Assembly: GCF_028583425.1 (NCBI RefSeq)
Contig: NC_072795.1
Coordinates: 7,959,001-8,023,000 of the forward strand
DNA: 64,000 nt
Direction: 5' to 3'
Source of the DNA: Eublepharis macularius
Lineage: Eukaryota > Chordata > Lepidosauria > Squamata > Eublepharidae
Of this stretch, positions 43,619-58,600 are shown one piece after another (within the stretch, counting starts at the first letter, position 1; each line of letters opens with the position of its first letter). A model generated the notes under the pieces. It had not been told where the DNA came from. It made no database searches and saw only the letters and a program-made list of their open reading frames with translations. Both the position numbers and the translations under genes were made by a program.

Positions 43619-46600
43619 CTGCGATGCAAACAGAAGTAGATGAGCTTGGTGCGTATAAAAAGTTCCTCTGCCCCCCACCTCGGTCTCTACAGCATTAACA
43701 GTAAAGCAAAACTAAAAAGTATTGATTTTAATTTGCCATTAATGATAGGATGTCTTGGAGGTCTTTCATTCATAGGTCGTCATAGGTCGGAGGCGACTTG
43801 ATGGCACATAACACACACTCGCATGGTAATAAAAATACTGTGGTGTAATGTTAATGACTGTGCAATGTTGATTCTGGGAACCTAGGCAGATCATGAGAGG
43901 GAGGGCAGGAAGGGTTACATCAGTGCTTAGATCTTGTTAAGACACCCACGGTCATGCCAATCACCACTTTGGGGTCAGGAAGCAATTTTCTCCAGGCCTG
44001 TTTGGCCAAGGATCCTGGAGGTTTTTCCCCATCTTCTGGACATGAAGCAGGGGTCACTGTGTGTGTGTGTGTGTGGGGGGGAGGTAGTTGCGAATTTCCT
44101 GCACTGTACAGGGGGTTAGACTAGATGATCCTGGGGGTCCCTATGATTCTATGACTATGCAGTTAGGTTTTTAACTTGGGAAGTTCCCTGGTTCTAATCT
44201 TACTTTTGTCATAAGTTCACGAGGAGACCTTCCAGCCAGCTTCTCTCTCAGCACTCTGACTTAGGTGAAGAGGACGGAACAGACTATGACCAAGCGCGCA
44301 TTAAGTGATCTGCATGCTCAACAGCATTAAATGAACGGTGATGATTATTATATCCGTGCATTAATGTTTGCTACGTTTCACGCGTGTCTCATTTCAGCCG
44401 TGCCAATGCTGACTGCCGCACAGGACTGTATGGACAGGGAGGGCTAACAATTAGCGATGACGGTAGCCTGCCCGTAGCCCCCTTGTGAGCTCCTGACGCA
44501 AATAATTTCAAGCGAGGGCTTGCGGATTCAAGCCTCTTAGGCACTGCAGCAGCACAGCACCTGAGCATATTTGACTTGCCTTAAGAACGCTCAGAAAACC
44601 TACAGGATCCTTCTCTTCCCGTTTTACTGAGGAAGTTAAGCTGAGTAGCCTTACTAGCCGGCCCATTATAGAAATGAGGCTGGAATTTGTGTTTCTCTAG
44701 TTTTGAAGTCCCAACTCGAAAAAAGTTTACGGACTTCAGGCATCAACGGACCTTTTTGGTGCAGCTATAAGGTGAAAGGTGCAAACTGCACGTTTCCTCT
44801 GCTAGCTCCGTATGAAAGCTGGGAATGGGTAGATCACAGCAATAGACTTGGTATCACTGTAGCAATCTAATGATTTCTGATTTTTTGAAAGCCCTTGGTG
44901 GGAGGGGGATGGCAGCTGCGGGGGCTACGGCAAGGAAATAGGTGCCAGTGAGTGCAAAAATGCACACCTTCCAATCTCCCCGGCATCCGAGAGTGACTTG
45001 AGTGCCATCATTCCCAAATGATTTTACTAAGTCAGGAACAGGAAAGATTACAGCAAAGCAGGATGAAGAGAGAATGTCATGTGGAAGTTCTTTCCAACAC
45101 TATTGCTGTAAGAAAGCCTAGCCAAAGCAAAACATCCCTGAGAGCCAGGCTACAAGTGACGCCTGGCACAGGTTGGACCCTTGTCAGTTTGCCTCAAGTT
45201 TTGATGGGAAATGTAGGCGTCCTGGTTTTACAGCTTGGCTCTCCATTACAGCTGCAAGACCAGGACGCCTACATTTCCCACCAAAACTTGAGGGAAGCCG
45301 ACAAGGGTCCAACCTGTGTCAGGCGTCACTTGTAGCCTGGCTCTGAGGAAGCAAAGCTGTTTAACATTTCTATGCTGGCCCTTTCTCGTCAATCAACTTG
45401 TTCTGTTCAACGGCAGTATGTATCAGGGTGCCAGGTGCCGAGACGTTTGACTGTAGTATCTTCTATTTCAGCACTAGGTTTTTTTTGGTAGCAATAGTTA
45501 GAAAATCTGGCCATTAAAACAGGTTGAAAAATTAGCCTGGCTCCAAAGTTTTTTGGCCGGCTTCTAGAGCCGTTTTAATTTTTTTGGTCAAAGTTTGGCG
45601 TATATAACGGTAGGAAGTTCTACAGGGGAAATCATGTTTTCAAGAGGCGGCAGTGCAAGAGATTAGATTTGGTGCACAAGGCCCTTTCTAATCACAATCA
45701 TTCAAGAACGCGTTAGAAGAAGCGCTGATGCTAACGTAAGGCAACAGCTCGGTCAGGAGGGCTATGGAAAAAGACGTAACTAGGAAGGATGTGCGAATCG
45801 AGCACGAACAGTATGTTGGCTGGTCTCTGCTCAGCTAATTCCAAGGCCAAGGAACAACAACAAACTGGGTAGAACTAGGCAAGCAGCAACCAGCCACAAG
45901 GTAACCAGGGCTGCTGAAATAGCCCAGATGGCAAGGCACAGCTGAACAAAAGCATGTTCCAAAAATATATTGTCCGTGCTCCCATCTCCACTTCCCTCAG
46001 CCCCAGCACAGAAACTTCACCACACTCCTGAGCTACACACTTGGCCAAGCAGCACAAGTTCCTGGGGCTGTTGCACATCGCATGTTTCATGCCCAAATCT
46101 CATGCCCCAAGAGGTGCGGGGCTTTTTAATCCAGAAGTAAGTACCTGGTTTTCCAAGAAGAGCCGTACTTTGTGAAGGTCAGGGTAGTAGTCATTGCGGA
46201 CAATGATCTGGAGCCAGCGGATACGTATCTCTGCGTTCATGCCATCCAGCTGGGCTGAGTAGCATTCGGAGAGCTTCGATATCACCTCTGAAGAGCACAC
46301 ATTAAAAAGTTAAGAACGGGAACTGGGAAACTGGCTGCTAGAGTCAGAAGAAAAGTACTCAAAAGGGAACCGTTTGGTCCGACGGGATGCAATTCAGCAC
46401 CTTGGCGTGCCTGGCCCAAGACAAGTCCGGCAATAAAGGTGCCCAGCCAGAATAAAAATCTCAAAAGTATTCTGAGAAGTCAAAGCCTAAAATTCAGAGG
46501 GGCGTCGCTTTCATCCAGCTAAACTTCACTGCTCATGGAACTCTTAAGCATTCTCCACATTTCAAGACATAAAATGCTGCCTTTGGCGATCTCGGAACAA

Positions 46601-49600
46601 TAAAGCGGTCCCTAGATAGGAATGTTTGTCTTACACTGTTCCTTATTGCATTACTAGATTTTGTAACCTGCCTTGAGAAAGGTGAGATTATAAGTAAAAA
46701 AAACTAAGTAAAAACTGTAAACTATAAGTAAAACACCCAAACGGCAAGTAAAACTTAACGTTTGCAAGGGTAAGCTAGAAGGGCAGAAAACACATCACGA
46801 AATTAACTTCTCAAGATGCTCATGGGACAGGGACGTGCCTCTGAGCTGCCCTCCTCCGGCCATATCATTTAAAGGACATCACGTGCAGAAGTTCCTTGAC
46901 CCCACCTACAAATGCTATTGACACAGACTGCAGGCAGGGACACTCGCACAGCAAATTGCTCTAAAATCCATCCACCTAGTTCCGCCCATGGGCGTTGAGC
47001 ATGCTACCATGTCAGTCTCTCTTGCAGAATATGAGTCGCAGTAAGTCTGTGTGCAGTGCTGCATTACTGGTTACAAAGTGGCTGCCTGGGCCTATTATTC
47101 TTAAGACCTGATGAAGAATTTAGCAACCTGTCCTGCCCACTAATACCCCAACCTCTCATTTGAATTTTTGTTCTCTTTCTAGCTGTATCCTTCTTGTAAG
47201 TAAGGATGACCTTCACGCCCAATCAGTTCAGCCAAACTCACCATGAGGCAGTGGTGACCCATCCAATAACTTGTCCAGGAAAAGCACCGTTTGGAACGTT
47301 TGCCACTTTGTGATGTCAACGCTGCCGGATGCAGCAGCGGCATCCAGGGGCTCTGTAGTCCAGAGGTTGAAGAGCGTCTCCACTGGGAAGGTCAGACTGG
47401 ATCCCTGAGATAAGTCCGGCTCCGCTAAAGGAGGGCCAGTTGCACTGAGCCAACGCTCGAACTCGAGCCCTGCAACGAGAGGTCCCAAAAAGATGAAACA
47501 GAGATGGGTGTGCTGCAGCCATGACTGTTTTTAGCATGGCGATACTCCAGGATAACTAAGGGACAGTCATCTGTGACGGGTGGATTTTCCCAGGTCTCTC
47601 CCATCCCAGCTGAGATCGTTTTCACTGGAGAGGCCCGTGTCTGAATCTGACACCTCAGGCGTGCAAAACACACAAGGTAATGCACAATACTGTGATGCCC
47701 TTATACAAAGCTATGGTGCAGCCTCATTTGGAATACTGTGTGCAGTACTGGTTGCCATATCTCAAATAACATCAGCAACAACATTCAATTTATATACCGC
47801 CCTTCAGGACAACTTAATGCCCACTCAGAGTGGTTTACAAAGTATGCCGTTATTATCCCCACAACAACAAACACCCTGTGAGGTGGGTGGGGCTGAGAGA
47901 GCTCTGAGAGAGCTGTGACTCACCCAAGGTCACCCAGCTGGCTTCCAGTGGAGGAGTGGGGAATCAAACCCGGCTCTCCAGATTAGAGTCCTGCCGCTCT
48001 TAACCACTACACCAAACTGGCTCTCTATTGCAGAGCTGGAAGAAGGCAACCAAGGTGTGTGTGTGTGTGTGTGTTGGGGGGAGATAGTTGTGAATTTCCT
48101 GCATTGTGCAGGGGGTTGGACTAGATGACCCTGGAGATCCCTTCCAACCCTATGATTCTATGCTCAGGGGGATGAAACACTTTCCCTAAGGCTCAGGGGC
48201 ACACTGCAGAAAAGGCATTCCATTGGAAGGACCACAATGGAAGCCAGAAAACCATCGCTTCACAGCAAAGCCCAACGACCCAGAATCGGAGGTGGATTCA
48301 AGCTGCGAGTGCTCCTCTCTCATGAGTCACTGCTGGGCCAAAGCCAAAATCCATCAGCAGGATGACCTACAAAAACCATCTGGGGATAGATAGTGAATTT
48401 GTAGAGTGAATGGCTTTGAAAATGAAGAAGTGTTCCTGCCAAAAACTTAACAAAGACTGGAAGTGTGTGGAGGCAGACAGCCAAGTGAGTCACGTACTTG
48501 GCTGTCGTGATGGTAGCTGGGCATTAATGGAGTTGTTCTATCTTGTTCGTCTGCTCTCCCTCACCACCCTCTTTTCTCTACGCTAGCTGGCACAAAAAGG
48601 TGAGCTGACTTTCCGGCTTTGTGGAAGGGATTTGTCAAAACAGTAAGGAAAAAAATCAGTTTCCGTTTCCCTCTGAAACAGTCTGGTGACTTTGCAAAAA
48701 TCTGAATTCTTCTGTGCATAAATAAGCAAAGGACATGATGCTAATGTATGTAAGGTTTTTGGACAGGCAGGCAGGGCCCGGACACAGCAGTAGCTGGGTA
48801 ATGGGGAGGGGGGGCTAGAGATCAAAATGGAAATGCAAAACACAGAAAGAACGTTCAGCAACCTTATCTCCTCCCACCCTCCGAACAAGTGGAGCATGGT
48901 GGAACCTGATTCTAAGTGTATTTACTAGAGCCAGGCATGAACTGAAACACAAACCAAAATTCATCACAAACCGGGCCGGTTTGTGGTTCACGACCCAGTG
49001 GTTCATCAGAGGACATTTCCCACGAACCGCAATGAACTTTAAGCCAGTTTGTTTGGTTCATTTTTCGGTTCATCACTGCAAACAGCCTAGCACCGATCAA
49101 TCTGTTTCCTAGGCAAGAGAGGGGGAGGAGGGACTTCCGCTGACTTTGGGAACACCCTCAGAACACCCCCGGAAGTGACGTTTTCACAAACCAAATGAAC
49201 CAGTCCGCGAACCAGGCAAAGTTTGTGGCGGTTCTTGGTTCATGAAAGACAACAAACCATGAACCGTGTGGTTCAGGGTTTTTTTTGGTTCGTGCCAACG
49301 TCAAATATTTACTCAGAGGAGTTAAATCCCAATGTCTTCAATACAGCTGGTGTTTGGGAGCCCCTTGCTGAGCACATGAGCCCAGGCCCTGGTCTTCTGC
49401 CCCTAAATCCAGCCCTGACAGCTTCACTACCCAGGCAGTCTTTAGCACCTTAATCTGCACTGAGCAAGAAGTAGCTCAGATGAGAAGCCAGGTGAGAAGG
49501 GAAGGTGGGGCTTTATTACTCCTCATGTCCACTAATCCCATGAGGTTGCAAAACTGATTCCACAGACGAGAGACAAACTGTGGTCCAAAATGTACCAAGT

Positions 49601-52600
49601 TCTGGTTATGGAGGAATCATTTCTTCTCCACACCCTTCTACAGATTCTCCTGCCAGAGTGCACAAGCAAAAAAAGAGGCTCCTCTGGGGAAAAGCGAGAC
49701 ACCAAAAAGGAAAAGACCCCACCAACCGGAGAAATATCACATGTACAACAACATGCAATAGGAGTAAATCAATCATACCTATGTTTATAAAGTGACAAGT
49801 GTATATAGCCAACAAATATCTCTTACGAATAAATACAGTACACATATATCACATTCCCATGAATCCAATAAATGTAATAAATACCATGAATATAATATAA
49901 TATAATATAATATAATATAATATAATATAATATAATATAATATAATATAATATAATATAATATAATATAATATAATATAAATGCACTCTCATAGATACAA
50001 ATATAAGGCAATTAATCACATTCAACAGTCCATAAATAAATTCTTTCTCTTACTGAGATGCCGAGATAAAGTCTTAAGGTGATAGACACCATCGGTGGAA
50101 GACGGACAGGTAAGTGCAATAAAGCAACTCTTCAATATGTAATTAATGTAGATATATGTATTTTAAACTGTGTAAATCTGAATTGTTTTATGATTTTAAT
50201 TGGTATTATTTAATGTGTTTTAATTGTATATGGTTGTAATCCGCCCTGAGCCTGCTGGTGCGGGGAGAAAGGAATATAAATTGAATAAAATAAATAAATA
50301 AATGTTCTTATGTTCTATTCCCAGATCAGATAATACAGACTGGGGGTACAAGATCCCCGCGCCCAATAAGCAGCCAGCCCACTTAACTCATATATATTAT
50401 ATTCATGGTATTTATTGGATTCATTGGAATGTGATATATGTGTACTGTATTTATTGAAATGTATATGTAGAGATATTTGTTCACTATATGCACTTGTCAC
50501 TTTAAAAACATATGCAAGACTGGGTTACTCTGATCGCATATTGTTGTACATGGGATATTTCTCCGGTTGGTGGGGTCTTTTCCCTGTTAGTGTTACTCAG
50601 TTTCAGGGCAGCAAGTAGGAACTCAAAGCCAAGCAGGGGGGAAAGGGCGCGATCTGGGAGAGTGAGAGAACATCCTGCAGGTGGCCTACGCCAGGTTTAC
50701 TTGCAGTGAAATCCTAAGCAGAGTTACTCCAGTCTAGGACCACTGAAATCAATGGGCTTAGACTGGAGTAACTCTGCTTAGGAGTTCACTGTTACTCCGA
50801 GAAGCAATTAGGCCAGATACAGAAGGGGTGCGTGGCCAGCGATGCAACACTACAGACATCTCTGCTGCAGGAAGACGAGCTGTGTAGACAAGCCATGACA
50901 AATGTGCTACTTTATTTTCTTCCACCTTTTGAACGTTAACCAGCACAAACGCCGAAGAGCGGCACAAGCAGAGCTCCAGTACATGCCAGGGTCAACAGTG
51001 TGTCAGACCACAAACGCAATCAATGGTTTCAGTCAGGGCTTTTTTTCTGGGAAAAGAGGTGGTGGAACTCAGTGGGTTGCCCTCGGAGAAAATGGTCACG
51101 TGGCTGGTGGCCCCGCCCCCTGATCTCCAGACAGAGGGGAGTTGAGATTGCCCTCCGCGCTGCAATTTAAACTCCCCTCTGTCTGGAGATCAGGGGGCGG
51201 AGCCACCAGCCATGTGACCATTTTCAAGAGGTTCCAGAACTCTGTTCCACCGCGTTCCAGCTGAAAAATAGCCCTGGTTTCAATTTCCTTAGAGCTAACA
51301 TTTTCCTACATAACCTCCCCCCAACCCAACCCATAATGTGCTCCTTTGAGATTTCCTTCGCCATTTCCAGCAAGTGCACGGATCTGAGCTGCAGCAACAC
51401 AAGAAGCAATCAAATCACTATCCCACAAAGCGAGACCGAAGGAGTTGCCCGTCCCCTATCTCCAGAGAAACCTCCATCCACTCCCTTGAGTCGTAGCAAG
51501 TCCCTACACAGTCTGACAGTCACAGAGATCTCCAGGGCACAGCCGAATTGGACAGAAAGGGACTCTATTCCCTCTCTGCTAGACGGAACGGCCTGTGCAT
51601 CACACACGCACAGCACCTACGCTATTACTCCCGTATCAGTGCAATGGTTCACAGAATCATGCTGTTCACACGCTTTCCTCCCCCACCTGTCTTGCTGTCG
51701 ATGCACTGTTCTTTCAATTCTGGGAAGAAAGCCAGGAAGGAGTCCAAGAGATCTTGAGCCACGACGCTGGTGAATTTGTACTTCTCAATGTAGGCCTGGA
51801 AGAGAGATCAGCGCAGGTCGGTTAAGAAGAAGGTAAATGTCAACAGGAAAGGGCAGGAAGTCAGATGGTGAGATGGGGAAGAGAGGGCTGTCATGTGAAA
51901 TAATCAGGAAGTGGCAAATATATAAAGGCAACTGAGAAGGGAAGGGGGGGGGGAGCATGGACAAGGAGAAAGTAACATTCCAGATAAAGAGCCGGACAGG
52001 AGAGCAATGCAGAATGCAACAAGCATATAAACCAAATGTATTGACATTTGTTACGACTACCTCCCCAAATCAAAGCATTCTCTTCCCCTGTGAATTCACC
52101 AAGAGCCTCAAGCATTATCGCTACACTCGCAGAGCAGTGATGGGCTAGAAACTGAAATAAGGTTGTCACAAGTGAGCTGGGGCGCAGGGGTGGGGCGTAC
52201 AGCTCACGTGCCTTACAGATTTGTTTCTGGGCATCGGGATCGTTATAAAAAAAATGGAACGCTATTAAGGTTCAAAGTGACGAGCGCTGCAGCTAAAAGC
52301 TGCTTCTGAGAAAACCACTGGAACTTCCATCAGACGTCGCAGTGTTGGCTGCCTGCCCTGATAGCCTTTGCTTCTTCCCGCTCTACCTCCTCTCCCACCC
52401 CAAGGCGAATTTACCAAGTCCTAAAGTCTTCACGCAGCAGCATCTAGATACAGGAACTGAAACAGGGCACACAGGCAAGGGTCTTACATGCAGGTACATG
52501 GACCACCCACCCAAACACCTGAAACCCAAGTTACTAACTCGGAGGAAGGCATCAAAACGTGCTGGATCTCCACAGAGCTCGGACAGGTAATAAACAAAGC

Positions 52601-55600
52601 AGTAACCTTTCTCGTATGTAAAGAGGTTCATCAGGTTGCTGGGATTCACACCTGTAAAGAGAGTATTTTGGTAAAGCCAGAGACAAAAAAGCTAGCAAAA
52701 GCTTCTATGCAATACCTTCTCATAGAATCAAAAGGTCAGAAGGTACCTCCAGGATCATCTAGTCCAACCCCCTGTGCAATGCAGAAAATTCACAACTTCC
52801 TCCACCCACCCACCCCCCCACACACACCCAGTGACCCCTGCTCCAAACCTAAAAGATGGCAAAACACCTCCAGGATCCCTAGCTGAACTGGCTTGGAGAA
52901 AATTGCTTCCTTACCCCCAAGGTGGTGACTGGCATTACCCTGGGCATGTAAGAAAGGGCCACAAGAACTAAGCACTGATGTAACCCTTCCTGCCCTCCCT
53001 CTCATGACCTGCCCAGGTTCACAGGATCAGCATTATTTCCCTCCCTCTCAGATGGTGAGCGAGGCCGTAACTTTTTAAAAGTCTAGAAAGCAGTAGTAAG
53101 AATCAGCTGCGTCCCTGCCCCCAAGGAGCTTACAATGAGGAAGACCAAGTACAACCTGAAGGGGAGAGAGGGGCAGCAAGGGATGGAAACAAACAAATGC
53201 AGTCACATGGTCTTAAACATGGGAATCAAAATTAATGGGGTAAGCCAGAGGCCTCACTGAAAGCGGGGCTTTTGAGGAGAGCAATAACCCAGTTGTCAAC
53301 ACAGACTTGGGAAAGATAGAAGATCTCAGAGTCAGATCCAGAGTTAAGTTTGCTCGGTCTTATCAAATGAGACAATTGTAAGAGCAACTGGGATAAACTG
53401 GTGAATTGCAAGCTAATGCAATTCAACAGAATTGATGGGGAGAGTAAATGTTGATGACCTAAAACATCTGACTGAATTCATTTGAAACATCTGGACTACC
53501 AAAGCACATCGATAAGGTCAAGAAGAGTTTGCTCAACCTTGGCATTCCCCTGCCAGTTCGCATCCCAATGTATTTTTATGATTTAACGTGTCTTAAATAT
53601 AGACGAGCCTTTACGTTGGCGCGTTTTACTGCTTTACCATCTGCAGGTAGTTACGCTGGTTTTCCATACTCAAGAGAGAACATGCAATTGCGACCTTAAT
53701 CGTATTGAATCCATTGACCACATACTTTTAAGCCGCCCTGAATTTTGAAAACTCAGACAGGAGCTAATTTCCCCACTAATTAGTAAGGATTTTGCCTCTC
53801 TAACTGCCGAGGCTTCCAGGCTGCTGAGCAATGAAGACGGACGGGTTACATACGGGGGTCGCTAGATTTTGGGCTGCCGTGGTAGAAATACGGAAACGTT
53901 CTAAAGCAACTGCATAAACCCTATCATTAAGTGCGTAGCTTCCCATTAACCGCCTAAACAAACTCTTATCAGCGGCTGTTTGAGACCACTGAGTCGAATG
54001 AACAGTAATAGAAAAGAAAGGAAAACGGGTGTGGGAAATCTCAGCCTTCCAGGGTGAGTCTTTCCATCTCCGCAACTGTTCCCTCCACACTGCCTTTGTG
54101 TGCTACAGAGCCCTGCCCAGGAGGGATAGAGAGAGCAAGAACTCTGACATAAACAAAGCCAGAGAAAAGAGCAAGAGTCCAGTAGCACCTATAAAACTAA
54201 CAAAATGTGTGGTAGGGTATGCGTGAGCCACAGCTCGCTTCTTCAGATACAAGTGAGCTGTGACTCACAAAAGCTCACACCCTACCGCAAATGTTGTTAG
54301 TCTTATAGGCACTACTGGACTCTTGCTCTGTTCTATTGCTACAGACAGACTAACACGACTACCCATCTTGAGCTATCACCGAAGCCAGAGAGCTATCCAC
54401 TGAGAAAGCATCTTGATGCTCCTGTCCCCATCCGAGCTCCCTGCTTAAATTCTCAACAGTAGCTTCCACTCAGGAGATGCTCAATACCAATCACAGTCAT
54501 GAGGAGGGAAGGGAGTTTATGCACATGGAAGGGAAGAAGACGTACTGTGCCCTTTGGTTTAGGCCTGGCACAGACCCAAAGAGCAAGCTCCTGTGTAGCC
54601 AGCCTGAGAGACTAGAGTGCGTAAGGCAGTCTTGAGGGTGCTGTTCTCTATACAACGGAGCCAGAGAGCTGGATCTATGTCTGCTTTCTTACTCTAAGTA
54701 ATCTAGGAGTCAGGCTTTACCTAGGCCCCTGGAGTTATTTTGGAGCATGATCTTTATTGACAGCAAATAGGTAGAAACACTGGATTCCTGTCAGTTACAA
54801 GCCTCCATTAGTCATTGGCCAAGATGTTGCAATATATATAAATGGCTCACAAAAGTCCTAATAGCTGAGCAGGAAGGGTCAGAAAATGTTGACGATTAGG
54901 GTTCACACTCATTCATTGAATACAGCCATCTTATTATATCGCTTAATATCTTTTGAATGCTACACGATCCTCATCATCAGGTCAGAGTTAAAGGCAGGCT
55001 TGTGTGCAGAATTTAAGGGGCGGTTGTGTTACGTGTTATGTGCCGTCAAGCTGCCTCTGACCTATGGCGACCCTACGAAGGAAAGACCTCCAGAACGTCC
55101 TATCATTAACAGCTTTGCTCAGATCTTGCAAACTGGAGGACGTGGCTTCCTTTATTGAGTCAAGCCGTCTCGTCTGGGACTCCCTCTTTTCCTACTGCCT
55201 TCTACTTTTCGTAGCATTACTGACTTTTCCAGAGAATCCTGTCTTCTCATGACGTGACCAAAGTACAACAGGGACAGTAGTTACTTTATTTAATTTATGC
55301 TAGGTACGAGTTTGCACTTCTGCAGATGGCTCCAGAGCGGCTGCTCTAAGGGAAGCGGACATTCAGTTTGCCAAGGGAAGGGGGGGGGGGAGCTATGATC
55401 AGGATGGAGGCAAAAGAAAGGTGGCCAAGGAAATAGAAATGAGTGCTAAAATTAGAACAACCAGTTAAACACCTTGCAACAAAGACACTGCGCCTTTCCT
55501 TACTTTAGAGTAACACAACTGGAGGACCCACAGGGAACCACGGGCAGGGGAACATTATTCCCCGAAGTATTCGGTGGCTTGAGCAGGTTAACATGCTGTC

Positions 55601-58600
55601 TGTTCTAGATTATTTTCGGTCTCACCGGGATGATTTTTAAGGGGTTTCTCTCTTGGTAAAATAAAACAATCACATGTTTCTGCATACCTGGGAGCCCCGC
55701 CCCCTCTCTGCAGGCAGCCTGGCTGCACTGCTTTCTGTAACCATAGAGACCAGCTAATATACTATGAGAAATAGTGATTTTGAAGACAAACGTTTTCTGT
55801 AACGCTATAGCAATTTTTCATGCTTGATCATTCCCGCATTTATTTATTACATATTTATTTTATTCAACTTATACTCCGCCCTTCCTGCAAGCGGGCTCAG
55901 GGCGGCTTCCAACAAATATACCGTTAAAATACAATAAAAATCTTATTAACACATTAACGCATTCAAATTCAGGTGCCATCAGACAGGTCGGCTACTGCAA
56001 GATCATCATAAGCCCCGGCACCACCATGATGTAACTCAAGGGTGGCTGCAAAAAGAGGGCGTGACGCTACATTTATTTGACAGAACTGACCCAATATTCA
56101 GACAGCCATTCCAGGCTCAGATACACAAGATCACAAGCGACGCAACCACAAAAATATGCTGAAGTTTTCAAACTGGGGTGCCTAAAGATGCTCAAGCACC
56201 TTGAGGTCTAGCTGACCCATCCAAGTAAAAGCCACACCCCAGGCTACCTATCCCGGCATACCTGGTTCCAGCTTAACCTGAAGCTTGCTAACAGGGTTAT
56301 CCTCCCCAAGGAGCTTCATTTGTCTGTGAAGGGCATCAAGGCGGAATGCAGTTTCCAGGCACGTGAAGGCAGCACCTATCCCAAAAGTGATATTTCTTTA
56401 GCAAGAAGCGGGTAAACACTGAGCTGGTTATTTCAAAGAGAACTTCAGCCATCTTCTCTTGCTTCCATTTTCCTTTCCTTTAACCTCTCCTCTTAAGGTT
56501 CCCATTCCTCCCTGCCCCCAGCCCTCATTTCTCTAGGCCACTCCCAGCCCCAACCCCTGTGGCTCACCATAGGTCTCAGTGGTGATCCGGCGCTGAGCGT
56601 AAGTGGCCAGCCCCTCGCTCAGCCACATCTCTTCCCACGTGGCATTGGTGACGGCATTGCCGAACCAGCTGTGGGCCACCTCGTGGATGACGTCAATGAT
56701 GAGGAACTCGTCACTCTCCAGGATGGAAGAGATGATGAAGGTCAGGCACGGATTCTCCATGGCAACGATGGGGAAAGAGGGAGGGAGGAAAACTATGTCG
56801 TACCTGGAAGGACCAGAAAACCCAGATCAGCTCCAGGACTTAGCAGCCAAATCCTCCAAGCTTCTACCTATGCACTGGGAAGAGGAGAGGTCTCCTTCAC
56901 AACCCCTCCCAGACAGCCCAGTGTGTTCTTGAACACTATGCTAATCAAGAGAGTAAGTGGGCAGTGCTATATAAGAAGGGCTGACCGTTTGGCAGGCACC
57001 CGTTATATTAATGCATTTTCACATTTGTGTCCTGCCTTTCCATCACAGACAGTTACATTCCCAATTTACCCACTCTGTAGGGGAGAATAAGCTGAGTGGT
57101 GGTGAGGACAGGCCCAAGGCTGTCCAGTGATCTTCAGAACTAAGCTGCTGGGAGAGCTGTAGCATAGTGGTTAAGTGGCTGGGCTTCTAATCAGCACTCT
57201 GCTGGTTCAAATCCCACTACTGCCATGAACGCCGCAGGTGGGCCTGGAGTCAGCTGCTCCTCTCAGCCCCAGCTCCTCAGCTGTATAATGGGAATAATAA
57301 CGACACTGACTTCGTTCACCACTCTGCATGTGGCACTAATCTGTCCAGAAGGGTGCTATATAAGCACACTGCTGCTGTTGCTATTATTATTGCTGTTGTT
57401 ATTTTTATGGAGGAGAAGGAGAAGCAAGGTGCTAAAAACTGGTGCCACTATCTAGCACTGGTTCTGGAATTAACGCAGAAGAGCGAGGGCCAAGGGACCT
57501 AGCCCTCATTTGCCATAATTGTTCTGTCATACTGGAAGAAATAAAGAGCAATGTGAGCCTCCAGAGCTCAGACCCCTCCTGCTCCCTTATCCTTCCCTTC
57601 CCCATGCGATGAAGACAGTGTTTTCCCCCTGCCCGGATCTAGAGAAGGTTGGAGTAAATTGCACTGCTCAAGAAGCCAGATGGCCAAAGCTCAAACCCCT
57701 CTGCACTTCGAATCAAAATGTTCCAGGCTTTCCCATGACGGAGAGAAGCATCTAAACTACACATTCCTTAAATTCAGGCTAATAAACCCACTAAGCAAGG
57801 ATGCAATAGTGATGCCCGTACTTTTATGCAGCCCTAAGCTAGTAAAAAACTCTTGGCGCTCAGACTTGGGGGAGGGAGTAGAGAGGCAACGCCTTGAAAC
57901 TCATGGGCTTAGATCCGCCCTCCCCCCCAGCATGGAGCTGCAAGACACGCACAAGCGCACAAGCTTACCGTCCCCATATGTAGGGGCCGTAAAGGCTTTC
58001 TGCGGCACTCAGCCAGTGCTCGACCCTGCCCGAGAGTTTGCTGATAGCTGTTGACAGCAGGCACGGTTCTGCCCACACTCTGCTCCTGTTAAGAGGAGGC
58101 AAAAGCAAGCCGCCTAAATTCACACAAGGGACATCACAGAAGGTATGTCAGTAATCAACAAAAACGTTTGTTTCTCAGTCTCCAAATACAAATCCACGCA
58201 ACATTTCAAGCTCTAAGAGACACGTTTGATGTAGTGGTTAAGAGCAACGGGAGACCAGGTTTGATTCCCCGCTGCTCCGCTCGAAGCCAGCTGGGTGATC
58301 TTGGGTCAGTCACAGCTCTCTTGGAGCCCTCTCAGCCCCACCCACCTCACAGGGAGATTGTTGTGCAGATAATAACAACATACTTTGCAAACTGCTCTGA
58401 GTGGGTGTTAATTTGTCCTGAAGGGCGGTATATAAATCGAATGCTGTTGTTATTATTCAAATTACACGCAACACAATCAATAACGAATAAAGATGGCATG
58501 TTATTGCATTATTATGATTATGATTATTAGCAGCTAGGTATCGGTGCAATATGTACGCTGTTCTAAGTAACACTGTCTTTTGCGATTCTGTAGGTGTTAT

